From positions 1 through 64,000 of the forward strand of contig NZ_JALDUR010000005.1 in assembly GCF_023109675.1 (NCBI RefSeq): a stretch of DNA of 64,000 nucleotides, read 5' to 3'. The stretch comes from Streptococcus parasanguinis (GTDB lineage Bacteria; Bacillota; Bacilli; Lactobacillales; Streptococcaceae). Shown one piece after another: positions 1-9,201 of this stretch. The notes beneath the pieces are model-generated. The model made no database searches. It worked only from the letters and a program-made list of their open reading frames with translations, and was not told where the DNA came from. Position numbers and translations under genes: made by a program. The stretch's first letter is position 1. Every line of letters starts with the position of its first letter.

Positions 1-41
1 AAAAGGACTTAGTCCTGTGCAATACAGGACTAAATCCTTAA
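1..41. terminator. Hairpin terminator at window edge
   Basis: A near-perfect inverted repeat with arms of about 16 bases (AAGGACTTAGTCCTGT and its complement with one mismatch) around a 5-base loop. Read on the minus strand it ends in a T run at the window edge, so it probably ends the transcript of the dehydrogenase gene that stops at 99; it could also serve a plus-strand gene outside the window. Confidence 0.75.
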
Positions 42-50
42 CTTAAATTA

Positions 51-75
51 TTTGTCTAACTTTTTGGGGTCAGTA
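51..75. repeat. IS3-family-like terminal repeat remnant
   Basis: The stretch TGTCTAACTTTTTGGGGTCA resembles the terminal inverted repeat of IS150/IS861-type IS3-family elements. No transposase is left beside it. The identification is from memory of the typical end sequence and is not proven. Confidence 0.4.
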
Positions 76-98
76 CAGTGGAGTGGTTGCTTCTCTTT

Positions 99-851
99 TT
101 AATCACGATAAACGGGTTGAGGGCCAAAGGTTTGGGAAACCGGCATGATTTCAATCCGGTTGACATTGACATGCTTGGGCTGTTGGATCAACCAAACTAC
201 TGTGTTGGCAATGTCTTCAGGCTGAATGGCATGGGCATCTCGATAAATGGCTTCTACCCGTTTTTCGTCTCCTTTAAAGCGAACAGAAGAGAACTCCGTT
301 CCTTCGCAAAGACCGGGTTCAATATTGCTGACACGAATCTTCTTGCCAGCTAGATCCGCCCGAAGATTGAGGGAGAATTGCTTGACAAAAGCCTTGGATG
401 CCCCGTAAACATTGGCCCCTGGATAAGGCACAGTTCCTGCTGTAGAGCCCAAATTGATAATATAGCCATCATTTCGTTCCACCATCTGGGGCAAGATTTT
501 CCTTGTCAGATAGGTCAAACCAACAATATTGGTCTGAATCATGGTCAGCCAGTCTGCGACCTCTGCTTCATAAGCTGGGGCGAGGCCTAGAGCCAAGCCA
601 GCATTATTGACCAAAACATCCACTTTCTCCCAATCTTTTGGCAAACTGGCAAGTGCATGATCTACCTGAGAAAGATCCGTCACATCCATTTGCAGGGGAT
701 AAAAGTCTTCTCCCAACTCTTCTTGGAGGGCCTGTAATTTATCGATGCGTCTAGCTGACCCGATCACACGGTATCCATCTGCTACTAAGCGACGGCAGAT
801 TGCTTGACCAAAACCAGCTGAAGCTCCTGTTACTAAAATCGTTTCTGACAT
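99..851 (-). CDS. SDR family NAD(P)-dependent oxidoreductase
   Basis: A classical short-chain dehydrogenase of 250 residues. The N-terminus has the Rossmann cofactor motif TGASAGFG, followed by NNAG, the catalytic Ser region (LGSTAGT) and the YGASK motif with catalytic Tyr and Lys. It is likely to oxidise or reduce a small hydroxy compound in the cytosol, like the YdfG group (3-hydroxy acid or serine dehydrogenase); the substrate cannot be read from the sequence. The start at 851 is chosen because GGAGG lies 7 bases upstream; a longer reading frame to 899 has no ribosome site. It is the last gene before the terminator at the window edge. Confidence 0.9.
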   Translation of the reverse strand: MSETILVTGASAGFGQAICRRLVADGYRVIGSARRIDKLQALQEELGEDFYPLQMDVTDLSQVDHALASLPKDWEKVDVLVNNAGLALGLAPAYEAEVADWLTMIQTNIVGLTYLTRKILPQMVERNDGYIINLGSTAGTVPYPGANVYGASKAFVKQFSLNLRADLAGKKIRVSNIEPGLCEGTEFSSVRFKGDEKRVEAIYRDAHAIQPEDIANTVVWLIQQPKHVNVNRIEIMPVSQTFGPQPVYRD

Positions 852-951
852 GACATTACCTCCATGGATTGTAAAAAAATTCAGATTGAGCAGATCCATC
901 AGGTTCTGTCTCTAATTAGAATCTAGATGAACCATCCCTCTCTTGCAAAAT

Positions 952-1004
952 TACTTCTTGTATTGGAAGGAAAAATCCTTCAGTTCAATCATTGCTTCTT
1001 TCAT
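952..1004 (-). pseudogene. Remnant of ECF transporter ATPase gene
   Basis: Directly after the stop codon of the nucleoside phosphorylase (TAA then ATG) a 17-codon frame reads MKEAMIELKDFSFQYKK and then stops. The part from MIELKDFSFQYKK looks like the first beta-strand of energy-coupling-factor (CbiO/EcfA/YkoD type) ATPases. Nothing resembling Walker A or later parts follows before the dehydrogenase ribosome site about 100 bases on. I infer that a downstream nucleoside-uptake ECF gene was deleted and left only its start. It could also be a chance or real short peptide. Confidence 0.45.
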
Positions 1005-1778
1005 TTAGTTTGCCTTTTCCCAAAAGAGCGCAAATTGGATGGCTAACTCCGCGATGCGATCCTTGCTATCTAAATCCTCATGACTAGATAAGGTTCGGAT
1101 ATCCCATTTTTCTTCCGAGAGGTGGTCTGCTGCATAGAAGAAATGGCAGAGCTCAAAGCCCCTATAAGCTGCTAAGGCTGCCACTGCCGAACATTCCATA
1201 TCCACACAGATGGCTCCCGCTTCCTTTCGTCGCTTCATCTTGTCGATGGTTTCCCGGTAGGGTGCATCTGTCGTCCACACTTTTCCTGACTGATAGGAAA
1301 CCTTGTGGCTTTCAAGAAAGGCTTGGAAGAGAGGAAGGGTTTTCTTGTTTACTTCCACTTCATCACTAGCCGGAAGATAGTGGTAACTGGTCCCCTCGTC
1401 GCGAAGAGCAGCCGTTGGAATGATGATGGAAGTCGCTTCGATATCACGGTCTAAAACCCCACAGGTTCCAAAGAGCACCAGTTTTTCCATCCCAAATTGA
1501 ATCAGGTCCTCTATAATCCCCACACAGGAAGCAGCCCCAACTGGTGCATTAAAGGCACCAATCTGTTGGTCTCCAATAGTGATCCCATAGACCACGACTT
1601 CAAAATTGGCCATGGAGGTTCTTGCAATGACCTCATGTTCATAATTTTCAAGGAGGCGAGCAAAAGTTACTCTTGAAAAGCAAGAGATGACTACTTTGGG
1701 AAATCCTTCAATTGGTTGGTGTAAGTCTTGTGGATTGATAATCGCCTGTCGATTGGCATCAAATTCTTCTAACAGCAT
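1005..1778 (-). CDS. Nucleoside phosphorylase, uridine phosphorylase-like
   Basis: A purine/uridine phosphorylase family protein (PNP_UDP_1) of about 257 residues that splits nucleosides with phosphate to give a base and ribose-1-phosphate for salvage. Visible family features are the glycine-rich LFGTCGVLD segment, the phosphate/ribose region near TSYHYLP, and VDMECSAVAALA, in which the Met-Glu pair contacts ribose in the family. AGAGGTG six bases before the second ATG favours a start at 1778 over 1796. The next frame downstream is a stump of an ECF ATPase, suggesting the enzyme was once coupled to nucleoside or base uptake. Exact substrate is not certain. Confidence 0.85.
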   Translation of the reverse strand: MLLEEFDANRQAIINPQDLHQPIEGFPKVVISCFSRVTFARLLENYEHEVIARTSMANFEVVVYGITIGDQQIGAFNAPVGAASCVGIIEDLIQFGMEKLVLFGTCGVLDRDIEATSIIIPTAALRDEGTSYHYLPASDEVEVNKKTLPLFQAFLESHKVSYQSGKVWTTDAPYRETIDKMKRRKEAGAICVDMECSAVAALAAYRGFELCHFFYAADHLSEEKWDIRTLSSHEDLDSKDRIAELAIQFALFWEKAN

Positions 1779-1865
1779 TTCGTGCACCTCTTTCATTCTA
1801 CTTCTAGGCCCCTATTATACCACAATTAGCCTAGTCATTGGTTTTTGATCAAAGGAAGGGCATAA

Positions 1866-1925
1866 AAAAGAACTGCTCCCAGACGTTAGATTTTTCGGAT
1901 CAAACGTCGGAGGGACAGTTCACTA
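1866..1925 (-). terminator. Palindromic terminator after DUF4299-like gene
   Basis: An imperfect hairpin starting GAACTGCTCCCAGACGTT and closing AACGTCGGAGGGACAGTTC, followed on the minus strand by a T run. It shares its outer GAACTG and inner GTTAGATTTTT with the palindrome at 18781-18830, so it may belong to a repeat family as well as act as terminator. Confidence 0.7.
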
Positions 1926-1934
1926 TGATATTTT

Positions 1935-2840
1935 TTACTTGTTCTCCAATTGCGCTAATTCTAGCAAGCGTTCTTTGGATAATTTTTTAATTTCAATTTG
2001 ACTAGCATCAAGCAACTGGAATTCATCTGGCTCTAAGGCCTCCAGTAAGTCCTTCAGAGCAAGAGAACCAATTGGATGGTAATTTTCTGGCTTACCCGGA
2101 TCTCCCTCGATCGCTACCAATAGCACCCGCCAATCAATGATACCCGCTAAGCCCACGATTTCTACATATTCTGCAGGAACATGTGGCACCCGTGGCAAGA
2201 CTGTATCCGTATCTTCTGTCAAGCTATAGCTGGCTAAGAAGGCTCCTGTCTCCTCCTGTTGATAAAAACGGACTTGACTGAAATAAGCTGCACTATATTG
2301 AATCTTCTTGATAAAGGCAGAGTAGGCTTCTAGTGGATGGACATGGTTCAAGACTTCCTGCACTGTATCCCGATCCAAATAGACTGGATGAGCGAAGCCT
2401 TGTACTTCAAACTCTTTTAGATCTTTTTCTTTCGTCACATTACCCAGCGTTTCTAGGATGACGACTTCATAATCAAAATGGAAAACAGAATCTGGAGTAT
2501 AGCTTACGCCGTCACTGGCCACAATCTCCGTTCCTAATACTTCTCCTAGGCGACTGATCCATCGAAGGGCCAACTGCCAATCTTCTTCTATCGCAAAAGA
2601 GGGCACCTGAATCTGATAAGACTCTTCCTCATCAAAATAGCGTAACTGCAGAGGAAGACCGCTCTTACCAAATACGATACAGTTCAAGCCTTCAAAATCA
2701 TTTAAGGGACGATGAAGGGTGGCAGGACCATAGTTGTAGGTCATCAACCCTTCTACTAATTTAAGAACTTCCTGTGCCGCGAGTACTTTCTGATAGCCAA
2801 ATAAGCTCTTTTTATTTTTGATTGAAAACACGATACTCAT
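1935..2840 (-). CDS. DUF4299-like streptococcal protein of unknown function
   Basis: A soluble protein of 301 residues starting MSIVFSIKNKKSLFGYQ, with no signal peptide, no membrane segment and no catalytic motif I recognise. It is acidic and rich in Leu and Glu. The beginning and length resemble proteins filed as DUF4299 in streptococci, though this is from memory. It stands alone, with a terminator on its 3' side and the trhO terminator upstream, so it probably has its own promoter in the short gap 2841-2900. Function unknown. Confidence 0.75.
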   Translation of the reverse strand: MSIVFSIKNKKSLFGYQKVLAAQEVLKLVEGLMTYNYGPATLHRPLNDFEGLNCIVFGKSGLPLQLRYFDEEESYQIQVPSFAIEEDWQLALRWISRLGEVLGTEIVASDGVSYTPDSVFHFDYEVVILETLGNVTKEKDLKEFEVQGFAHPVYLDRDTVQEVLNHVHPLEAYSAFIKKIQYSAAYFSQVRFYQQEETGAFLASYSLTEDTDTVLPRVPHVPAEYVEIVGLAGIIDWRVLLVAIEGDPGKPENYHPIGSLALKDLLEALEPDEFQLLDASQIEIKKLSKERLLELAQLENK

Positions 2841-2902
2841 TTGTTTTCTCCTTTGTGAAATCGCTTACCTAAAGTATAGCACAATTTTCAATCAATTTCC
2901 AT

Positions 2903-2934
2903 ATAAAAACAGCCTGAGCTTTCAGACTGTTTGT
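2903..2934 (-). terminator. Rho-independent terminator of trhO
   Basis: AACAGCCTGA and TCAGACTGTT form a 10-bp stem with one G-U pair around GCTT, followed on the minus strand by TTTTTAT. It lies 6 bases past the trhO stop. Confidence 0.85.
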
Positions 2935-2939
2935 TTCCA

Positions 2940-3923
2940 TTATGCAGGTGCTCCATCAAGCGTCTCACCGATAAGGGCTAAACGCTCACGAACTTCTGCT
3001 TGTGACAAGTTGTGTTCTTCTACATAGCGATTGCGAGGGTGAACCCGGCACTCATGCGAACATCCGCGAAGGTACTTGTCTTCATTTTCTTCTGAAGTCA
3101 AGATCCGACGGTTACAGAAAGGATTTCCACAGTTGACATAACGTTCACATGGTGTTCCATCAAACCAGTCTTTTCCGACAACGCTTGGATCGACATGGTT
3201 GACGTCGACTGCAATCCGCTCGTCAAAGACGTACATTTTCCCATCCCACAGTTCGCCTTGAACTTCTGGATCTTTCCCGTAGGTTGCAATTCCGCCATGC
3301 AATTGACCAACATCTTTGTAGCCCTCACGCACCATCCAGCCTGAGAATTTCTCACAGCGGACTCCACCAGTACAGTAGACGACAACGCGTTTGTCCATGA
3401 ATTTTTCCTTGTTATCACGAACCCATTGTGGCAATTCACGGAAGTTGCGGATGTCTGGACGAATAGCTCCACGGAAGTGACCAAGATCGTACTCGTAGTC
3501 ATTCCGAGTATCAAGGACAACGGTATCTTCGTCGAGAAGAGCTTCTTTAAACTCTTTTGGTGACAAGTAAGCACCTGTTGTTTCAAGAGGATTGATGTCA
3601 TTATCGAAATTATCATCTTCTAAACCAAGGTGGACAATCTCTTTCTTATAACGGACAAACATCTTCTTGAAAGCTTGCTCTTCTTCCTCATCGATCTTGA
3701 ACCAGAGGTCTTCCATCCCTGGAAGGCTGTGAACGTAGTCCATGTATTTTTGCGTTGTTTCGTAGTCACCAGATACGGTTCCGTTGATTCCTTCATCAGC
3801 GACTAAGATACGACCTTTAAGGCCGATTGATTTACAGAAGGCCAAGTGATCAGCCGCAAATTGTTCCGCGTTTTCGATGGGAACATATTTATAGTAAAGT
3901 AATACACGAATAGGTTTTGCCAT
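2940..3923 (-). CDS. trhO: tRNA uridine(34) hydroxylase, rhodanese-type (TrhO/YceA)
   Basis: A 327-residue member of the TrhO (YceA) family, which makes 5-hydroxyuridine at position 34 of tRNAs using oxygen rather than prephenate. The N-terminal part (about 1-115) has the UPF0176-like domain, the middle (about 125-225) is a rhodanese domain with the active loop CTGGVRC, and the C-terminus carries a Cys-rich stretch (CGNPFCN, later CSHEC) typical of the longer Gram-positive forms. Length fits the family. The gene is single, with its own terminator. A CodY-like sequence (12 of 15 bases) lies 23 bases upstream of the start at 3946-3960, which is weak evidence for nutrient control. Confidence 0.93.
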   Translation of the reverse strand: MAKPIRVLLYYKYVPIENAEQFAADHLAFCKSIGLKGRILVADEGINGTVSGDYETTQKYMDYVHSLPGMEDLWFKIDEEEEQAFKKMFVRYKKEIVHLGLEDDNFDNDINPLETTGAYLSPKEFKEALLDEDTVVLDTRNDYEYDLGHFRGAIRPDIRNFRELPQWVRDNKEKFMDKRVVVYCTGGVRCEKFSGWMVREGYKDVGQLHGGIATYGKDPEVQGELWDGKMYVFDERIAVDVNHVDPSVVGKDWFDGTPCERYVNCGNPFCNRRILTSEENEDKYLRGCSHECRVHPRNRYVEEHNLSQAEVRERLALIGETLDGAPA

Positions 3924-4019
3924 GTCATTCTCTTTTCTAAGATTAAATTATCAGAATTTTTCATTCAACTATACCAGTATACTCTCCCAAGAAAACGAAT
4001 GCAATTTATTTGACTGAAA

Positions 4020-4050
4020 AATAAAAGCCTGGTTTCCCAGACTTTTATAG
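4020..4050 (-). terminator. Terminator of the XRE/membrane-protein operon
   Basis: AAAAGTCTGG and CCAGGCTTTT (minus strand) form a stem around GAAA, followed by ATTTTTC. It lies about 24 bases past the stop at 4074. The same core is used at 5378-5406. Confidence 0.8.
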
Positions 4051-4073
4051 GACGAAACCAGGGTTTCAACTTT

Positions 4074-4565
4074 CTACTCTTCCTTTTCCAACTGGTCCAG
4101 ATAGGCTTCATAGCGTTTTTTCTCTACTTTTGCAAGAAGCATCACAAGAGAATTCAGCCCCCATACAATCGGAAGATTCAGGAGAAAGGTGATGGGAAGC
4201 ACTAGCAAGAATTTTGAATGGAAGGGATTTGAGTGATAGACAGCCTGGTTTAATTGAAAATTTTGAGCCCAGATGAACAAGGAAAGAACAAGGGTTACTG
4301 CTACAATTCCCGTCACATTTAGATAGCTATAACTGATAAATTTCACACCCAATCGTTGACAACGAACAGAGTAATACAATCCTGAGACGATGAGTAAGGC
4401 TACCACCATGATTGGACTGAGCCCCACCTTAGATGTAAAAATGGATCCCACACTAAAAACAGTTAAGGCAAGGAACAGGAAACCAGCCGTCTCAGCACCA
4501 GCCTTATTAGCTAAGCCTTCTTCTCGTTCATCTATGATCTGTTTGTTCAGCAATTGTAATCTCAT
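4074..4565 (-). CDS. Four-helix membrane protein, DUF6773-like
   Basis: About 163 residues with a short charged N-terminus (KQIIDEREEGLANKAG) and four hydrophobic segments, then a Lys/Glu-rich tail (KVEKKRYEAYLDQLEKEE). The charged DER-x-G lead-in followed by paired helices is shared with the gene immediately upstream, so the two look like distant paralogues. Both resemble the small membrane proteins encoded with XRE regulators in Firmicutes (DUF6773/DUF3169 type), for which I know no biochemical role. The start at 4565 follows AAGGAGG by 5 bases and lies 10 bases after the preceding stop; the longer frame to 4586 would overlap the neighbour. Confidence 0.8.
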   Translation of the reverse strand: MRLQLLNKQIIDEREEGLANKAGAETAGFLFLALTVFSVGSIFTSKVGLSPIMVVALLIVSGLYYSVRCQRLGVKFISYSYLNVTGIVAVTLVLSLFIWAQNFQLNQAVYHSNPFHSKFLLVLPITFLLNLPIVWGLNSLVMLLAKVEKKRYEAYLDQLEKEE

Positions 4566-4575
4566 CTCTTCCTCC

Positions 4576-5058
4576 TTATTCTTCATCCTCTAATTCTGCC
4601 TCGATCTTCTCTTGTTTTTTCCGATTGATAAGAGCAAGTGGTTTTTCAAGAAGATCTGTCAGGATGGCAAAGACGAGAATTTCTAATAGAATTTTGACCA
4701 GATACTTGGGACTCAAGATAAAGCTCATTGCTTCTCTCTTTCCAATCACATCCATAGCTGTCACAAGCACAGCAAAGAATAGACCTGACCCAAGGCGACT
4801 CAACCAGCTATCTTTTTCTAACATATCTCGGATATCAATCCCTGAACTGATCCTTCTTAGCAGAGCATAAATCCCCATGGCAATCAGAAGGAACATCTCA
4901 GGTAGATAAGCGACTAGATCTAAGTCCAGGATACTGGATTTCACAAAGGCAGATAGGGCAATAAAGCAGGTCATACCAAGGACAAGCTCTCCTGCGATTT
5001 TTCCATCAAGTAGCATGGTCCGTTCATCTTTTACAATTGGTTCTTTCTTTTGTTTCAT
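4576..5058 (-). CDS. Four-helix membrane protein, second of pair
   Basis: About 160 residues: a charged start (MKQKKEPIVKDERTMLLDGKIAG), four predicted membrane helices and an acidic tail ending ELEDEE. Start 5058 is set by AGAGGAAGA just upstream; the longer frame to 5178 overlaps the regulator gene and has no ribosome site. It lies between the XRE regulator (5087-5281) and a related membrane gene (4074-4565), in one operon with short gaps. Function unknown; a regulated membrane pair is the best description. Confidence 0.8.
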   Translation of the reverse strand: MKQKKEPIVKDERTMLLDGKIAGELVLGMTCFIALSAFVKSSILDLDLVAYLPEMFLLIAMGIYALLRRISSGIDIRDMLEKDSWLSRLGSGLFFAVLVTAMDVIGKREAMSFILSPKYLVKILLEILVFAILTDLLEKPLALINRKKQEKIEAELEDEE

Positions 5059-5086
5059 ATTCTTCCTCTTTCTATTATTAAAACTG

Positions 5087-5281
5087 TTACTCCCAGAACA
5101 GTTGATCCAGCGTCTTATCCAAGGTCTTACAGATGGCAAGACAGAGACTGAGGGTTGGGTTATACTTTCCCGCCTCAATCAGACCGATGGTCTGGCGCGT
5201 CACTCCAATGGCATCTGCAAGATCCCCCTGGGTCATATCATGCTCGACCCGGGCCATTTTTAATTTGAGATTTTTCGCCAC
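5087..5281 (-). CDS. XRE-family helix-turn-helix regulator
   Basis: A compact 65-residue DNA-binding protein of the YgzD/Cro-like type. The helix-turn-helix is in MTQGDLADAIGVTRQTIGLIEAGKYNP, split here as a helix (MTQGDLADAIG), turn (VTRQT) and helix (IGLIEAGKYNP). There is no effector domain. I choose the GTG at 5281 because AAAGGAAAA lies 5-8 bases upstream; the upstream GTG at 5320 falls inside the promoter. It heads an operon with two membrane proteins and probably controls it, since TTACATTTTGTAA lies directly upstream of the -35. Confidence 0.85.
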   Translation of the reverse strand: MAKNLKLKMARVEHDMTQGDLADAIGVTRQTIGLIEAGKYNPTLSLCLAICKTLDKTLDQLFWE

Positions 5282-5311
5282 ATGATTTTCCTTTCTTGTT
5301 TTTATAGTTTT

Positions 5312-5360
5312 ATTATACACTATATTTTCTATTTTGCAATATATATCTTACATTTTGTAA
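5312..5360 (-). promoter_or_regulatory. Promoter and putative operator of XRE operon
   Basis: On the minus strand TTGCAA (5334-5339) and TATAAT (5312-5317) are separated by 16 bases. Just upstream is the palindrome TTACATTTTGTAA (5348-5360), a plausible binding site for the XRE protein. The promoter is clear; the operator assignment is inference. Confidence 0.65.
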
Positions 5361-5377
5361 AAAATATTTTTGATAAA

Positions 5378-5406
5378 ACAAAAAAAGCCTGGTTTCCCAG
5401 GCTTTC
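5378..5406 (-). terminator. Terminator of the metQNP locus
   Basis: AAAGCCTGG and CCAGGCTTT form a perfect stem around GAAA, followed on the minus strand by seven Ts. It immediately follows the stop of the ECF-S-like gene. Confidence 0.9.
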
Positions 5407-5994
5407 TTAGTTTCCTCTTCTTTTTGTTAGAAATGACTGTAGGATATATGATAGTCCCCATCCTAATCCAGCACCCAGTATGACCGTGAGGACAAACCAA
5501 GTGATGGTCGCTAGATCTGGTGATACCATCACCCGATTGACATAGTCTATCGATTTACCACGATCCAGTAACGACATGCGGTAACTGGCTGGATAGAACC
5601 ACATCATAAGAATGGGCCCTGTTGTCGCAAAGGCAAAAATAACAAAAGACAAGACATTTCGTAAATTCGAGCGAAAACGACCACTTGAGGCGACCATCTC
5701 CGCAAAACTTCCGGCGATCAAGGCTGGAATAAAGGCCCCTGCACCATGACGCGAAAAGAGGAAGAAGGATCCGATCACGCAGCCAACTATAAAGATAGAT
5801 CCAACTCCTTTTATTTTTTCTAGATAATAGCGGTAGATCGTCCCGCCAAACAGGGCTGAAAAGGCAGGAGCATAAAACATATTTCCTTGATGATCGACCA
5901 GATTTCCAACTAAGACCCCCAGTCCAATCGCAAGAAAATAGAGGAAAATGAAGGCTCCAACTTGTTTTATTTGATTCACATTTATTCTATTCAT
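5407..5994 (-). CDS. MptD/Trep_Strep-type putative ECF transporter S component
   Basis: A 195-residue integral membrane protein with five to six hydrophobic segments and the glycine- and alanine-rich pattern (HGAGAFIPALIAGSFAE) seen in the Trep_Strep/MptD family of putative ECF substrate-binding components. These bind a vitamin-like solute and share energising subunits encoded elsewhere. It lies 12 bases after metI and before the operon terminator, as in the pneumococcal methionine locus, where an uncharacterised membrane gene also follows the permease. A methionine-related solute is plausible but unproven. Confidence 0.75.
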   Translation of the reverse strand: MNRINVNQIKQVGAFIFLYFLAIGLGVLVGNLVDHQGNMFYAPAFSALFGGTIYRYYLEKIKGVGSIFIVGCVIGSFFLFSRHGAGAFIPALIAGSFAEMVASSGRFRSNLRNVLSFVIFAFATTGPILMMWFYPASYRMSLLDRGKSIDYVNRVMVSPDLATITWFVLTVILGAGLGWGLSYILQSFLTKRRGN

Positions 5995-6006
5995 TGGACA
6001 CTGATC

Positions 6007-6699
6007 CTAACGGTGGCTAATTTTCTTCGAAAGGAAGTCCCCGATAAATTGGACCAGAACGATCAGAATCAGGATCAATAAGGTCGCCACAAAGATGACA
6101 TCATTGTTAAACATGTTTTTCCCGTAGTTGATGGCCAAGGTTCCTAATCCTCCAGCACCAACGGCACCTGCCATGGCGGTTTCTCCAATCAAGGAAATGA
6201 TGGTCACCGTTGTTACACGGATCAAATCAGGAAGCCCTTCACGAAGGTAGACACCAACAATATCCCAGAAGGTTGCCCCACTTGCTTGTGCTGCTTCAAT
6301 CACGCCTCCATCCAACTCGGACAAGACTACTTGGACTTGGCGGGCAAAGAATGGAAAGACAGCCAAAGACAGCGGAACAAGGGCTGCTGTAGGACCAATG
6401 GTATTTTTCAAGAGCAAGTAGGTCAAGGGATTAATAAAGGCCAACAAGATAATGAAAGGAATGGCGCGGAACAAGGAAGTAATCTTATCCAAAATTTGGA
6501 AAACGATTCTATTTTCGATGACACCACCTGGACGGGTCAAGACTAACAAAAGTCCTGTCATCAAACCTAAAAATCCACCAATAATGAAGGAAATAACGGT
6601 CATGTAAAGAGTCAAGTAAATAGCGGTTCCCCATCCATACTGGCCAGACCACCCTAATTTATAGACATTTGGTAAATATGTTTGAATTAACTGGATCAT
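6007..6699 (-). CDS. metI: Methionine ABC transporter permease MetI/MetP
   Basis: A 230-residue permease with five to six helices and the binding-protein-dependent transport signature region ([14 protein letters not shown]), where the coupling helix meets the ATPase. The family forms a MetN2-MetI2 complex that imports L- or D-methionine. It overlaps the metN stop by four bases, indicating translational coupling. Together with metN and metQ-type lipoprotein genes upstream this is a complete importer. Confidence 0.93.
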   Translation of the reverse strand: MIQLIQTYLPNVYKLGWSGQYGWGTAIYLTLYMTVISFIIGGFLGLMTGLLLVLTRPGGVIENRIVFQILDKITSLFRAIPFIILLAFINPLTYLLLKNTIGPTAALVPLSLAVFPFFARQVQVVLSELDGGVIEAAQASGATFWDIVGVYLREGLPDLIRVTTVTIISLIGETAMAGAVGAGGLGTLAINYGKNMFNNDVIFVATLLILILIVLVQFIGDFLSKKISHR

Positions 6700-7763
6700 G
6701 CTTTTCTCCCATCTTTCACAATAGTCACGGAAACTCCTGCATTTTCTAACTCAGCTTTGGCCGTTTCCAGATTTTGAGTTTCACCTGATAAGATGACCAC
6801 CAACTCTCCAACAGGCGTGTTATCAAGGATCTCGATATTCCCAAATAAAATGTTGGCAGATACTTGGTACTGCTTGTAAATATCATTGATGATCGCTGTA
6901 TCTGTTACAGAACCTGCATACTTGAGATGCGCTAAAATCGAATCATCTGGCAAGTTCTTAACAATCGCTTGTTGGTTGATTTTCACCATGGCTTCATCGA
7001 TTCCTGTTGCAACAGTGATAAAGTCTTGGGTCAAGGCATTTTTCGGATTCGAGAAGATATCTAAAACAGATCCTTCTTCGATCAATTCGCCATTTTGCAT
7101 GACAGCTACTCGGTTCGCTATATCTTTGACAATTTGCATCTCATGGGTAATCAAGACAATGGTCAAGCCTAGTTTTTTGTTCAATTCTTGCAATAAAGCT
7201 AGAATTTGTTTGGTCGTCTTTGGATCCAAGGCTGAAGTTGACTCATCTGAGATCAAAATCTTTGGATCATTGGCAAGGGCACGCGCAATCGCTACCCGCT
7301 GCTTTTGACCACCAGACAATTGGGCCGGGTAATTCTCTGCACGGTCAGATAGACCAACCAAATCCAACAATTTCGCCACTTTCTCATTCTTTTGTTCTTT
7401 GTTCAATTTAGAATGTTTAAGAGCAAAGGCTACATTTTCTGCGACAGTCATTTGAGCCATCAAGTTGAAGTGTTGGAAAATCATTCCGATATCCCGACGT
7501 TTCTCCCGAAGGGCAGCCGGTTTTAGGGTCACCTGATCTTGATAAATCACATCTCCATCCACAATGATGGTTCCGGCGCTAGGCACTTGCAAGAGATTGA
7601 TCACCCGAACCAAGGTCGATTTCCCGGCTCCAGAATAGCCTACAATCCCATAGATATCGCCTTCATTAATATGAATGGTCACATCTTTGACGGCTTGGAT
7701 CTGACGTTTCTTTTGCTGGAAGGTCACATCAATGTGGTCCAGCTGAATCATTGCTTTACTCAT
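6696..7763 (-). CDS. metN: Methionine ABC transporter ATP-binding protein MetN
   Basis: A 355-residue ATPase. Walker A is GYSGAGKST (residues 42-50), the signature is [16 protein letters not shown], and Walker B/D-loop is [12 protein letters not shown]. The last 90 or so residues form the C-terminal NIL regulatory domain typical of MetN, where methionine binding inhibits transport in the E. coli homologue. In Walker B the residue before Glu is Asp as expected. Overlaps the stop of the peptidase gene by eight bases and the metI start by four, so all are co-translated. Confidence 0.94.
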   Translation of the reverse strand: MSKAMIQLDHIDVTFQQKKRQIQAVKDVTIHINEGDIYGIVGYSGAGKSTLVRVINLLQVPSAGTIIVDGDVIYQDQVTLKPAALREKRRDIGMIFQHFNLMAQMTVAENVAFALKHSKLNKEQKNEKVAKLLDLVGLSDRAENYPAQLSGGQKQRVAIARALANDPKILISDESTSALDPKTTKQILALLQELNKKLGLTIVLITHEMQIVKDIANRVAVMQNGELIEEGSVLDIFSNPKNALTQDFITVATGIDEAMVKINQQAIVKNLPDDSILAHLKYAGSVTDTAIINDIYKQYQVSANILFGNIEILDNTPVGELVVILSGETQNLETAKAELENAGVSVTIVKDGRKA

Positions 7764-9129
7764 AACTTGCTATTAACTCCTTTATCAATTCAATATGGGT
7801 GTAATAATCGGCGATTTTCACATTTTCGTCGCCCCCATGATCACGGCTATTGGCATTGCCAATTCCAAAGGCTGCCATCGGCACCTGCAAAGCCTCAAAG
7901 ACCGTATGCATTGGCCCTGTCCCCGCTGTTGTTGGAAGAACAGAGACTCCTTCTCTATAGAAATCTTTGGCCAGCCGAATGACATTTAAAATCGATGGGG
8001 CACTCATATCACTTCGGTAACTCATTTCACCGAGAGTATAGACCAATTCGACCTGATCATAGCCATTTTTCTTCAATTGCTGCTTGATCTTTTCTAAGAC
8101 TTCCTTGGGATCCAGTCCAGGAACCAAGCGCACCTCCATCTTGGCACGCGCCTCTGCCGGAAGAATCGTTTTAACACCTTGGCCTTGGTAACCAGAGCCA
8201 AAACCTTCAATATTCAGGGCTGGTTCAAAATAGAAACGGCGCAGGAATTCTTTTCGATCTTCCTTCAAGATTGGAAGGGTTAGACCATAGGTTTCCGCTA
8301 CATCTTCTGGTCCTTTGTTGGCATATTGCTCAATCAAAGCTAGCTCGCGTTCATTGGGTTCTTGGATCTGATCATAAATCCCATCCACCAAAATTCGGCC
8401 TTCTTTATCACGAAGACTGGCGATAGCATTTAACAAATACCAAGAAGCAGAGTCCACCACGCCACCATAGCTGGAATGGATATCCACTTCTGCACTCTTC
8501 ACCACCATATCAAAGGTGACGATCCCTTTGCTACCACCGGAAATTTCCAACTGACCCTGATTATTTCGGGTACCTTGTTCCCAAACTAAGAGGTCTGCCC
8601 CACGCAAGTGTTTCTTGTGTTTGGCCAAGTATTTATCCAAGTCAGTCGATGCAGACTCCTCTGCCCCTTCGATGATAAAGGTGATATTGACTGGCAAATC
8701 GCCACTTTCACGAATGTATTTTCGAAGAGCTGTGAGACGAGCCGTGATATGCCCCTTGTCATCATCAACCCCTCGACCGTACATGGTCCCGTAATGAACC
8801 GATAAGGTAAAAGGATCTCCCGTCCAAGGTTGGTCTCCATCCGCTGGTACTGTATCATAGTGGTTATAGAAGATGATGGTTTTTGCGTCTGGATTTGGGG
8901 AGAAAAATTTGGCAATCACAAAAGGGGCTGTGTAGCTATCATCAACTTCGACTTTGGCTCCTGCAGCTGTAAAAATTTCCCCCAAATAGTTGGCCACTTC
9001 CTTGAGACCTACTTGTTGAGCAAAGATGGATTTTTTTGAAATCAAGGTTCGCAACACTTCAAAATAATGTTGTGCGACCTCATCATTTTCAAATTTTCGA
9101 ATTTGTTCCGCTTCTGTTGCAAAAGGCAT
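7756..9129 (-). CDS. M20-family metallopeptidase in methionine locus
   Basis: A 457-residue member of the M20/M25/M40 zinc peptidases. Metal and catalytic motifs are [10 protein letters not shown] (His ligand and Asp), [10 protein letters not shown] (bridging Asp), and EGAEES (general base Glu and ligand Glu); a C-terminal HGGDENV supplies the last His. The dimerisation domain lies between about residues 200 and 310. Family members hydrolyse dipeptides or N-acylated amino acids in the cytosol. Located between metQ and metN, it probably releases methionine or other amino acids from imported peptides; that link comes from context only. Confidence 0.88.
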   Translation of the reverse strand: MPFATEAEQIRKFENDEVAQHYFEVLRTLISKKSIFAQQVGLKEVANYLGEIFTAAGAKVEVDDSYTAPFVIAKFFSPNPDAKTIIFYNHYDTVPADGDQPWTGDPFTLSVHYGTMYGRGVDDDKGHITARLTALRKYIRESGDLPVNITFIIEGAEESASTDLDKYLAKHKKHLRGADLLVWEQGTRNNQGQLEISGGSKGIVTFDMVVKSAEVDIHSSYGGVVDSASWYLLNAIASLRDKEGRILVDGIYDQIQEPNERELALIEQYANKGPEDVAETYGLTLPILKEDRKEFLRRFYFEPALNIEGFGSGYQGQGVKTILPAEARAKMEVRLVPGLDPKEVLEKIKQQLKKNGYDQVELVYTLGEMSYRSDMSAPSILNVIRLAKDFYREGVSVLPTTAGTGPMHTVFEALQVPMAAFGIGNANSRDHGGDENVKIADYYTHIELIKELIASYE

Positions 9130-9201
9130 GCATTCCTCCTAATACACGATAAGAGGTAGAGAATTGCTTCTCCACCTCCTTCATACACTTGAGATCGAAT
9201 C

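Noticed and set aside
3098-3616. 172-residue frame on the minus strand within trhO
   Set aside because: Overlaps a clear trhO frame; no ribosome site or protein-like pattern.
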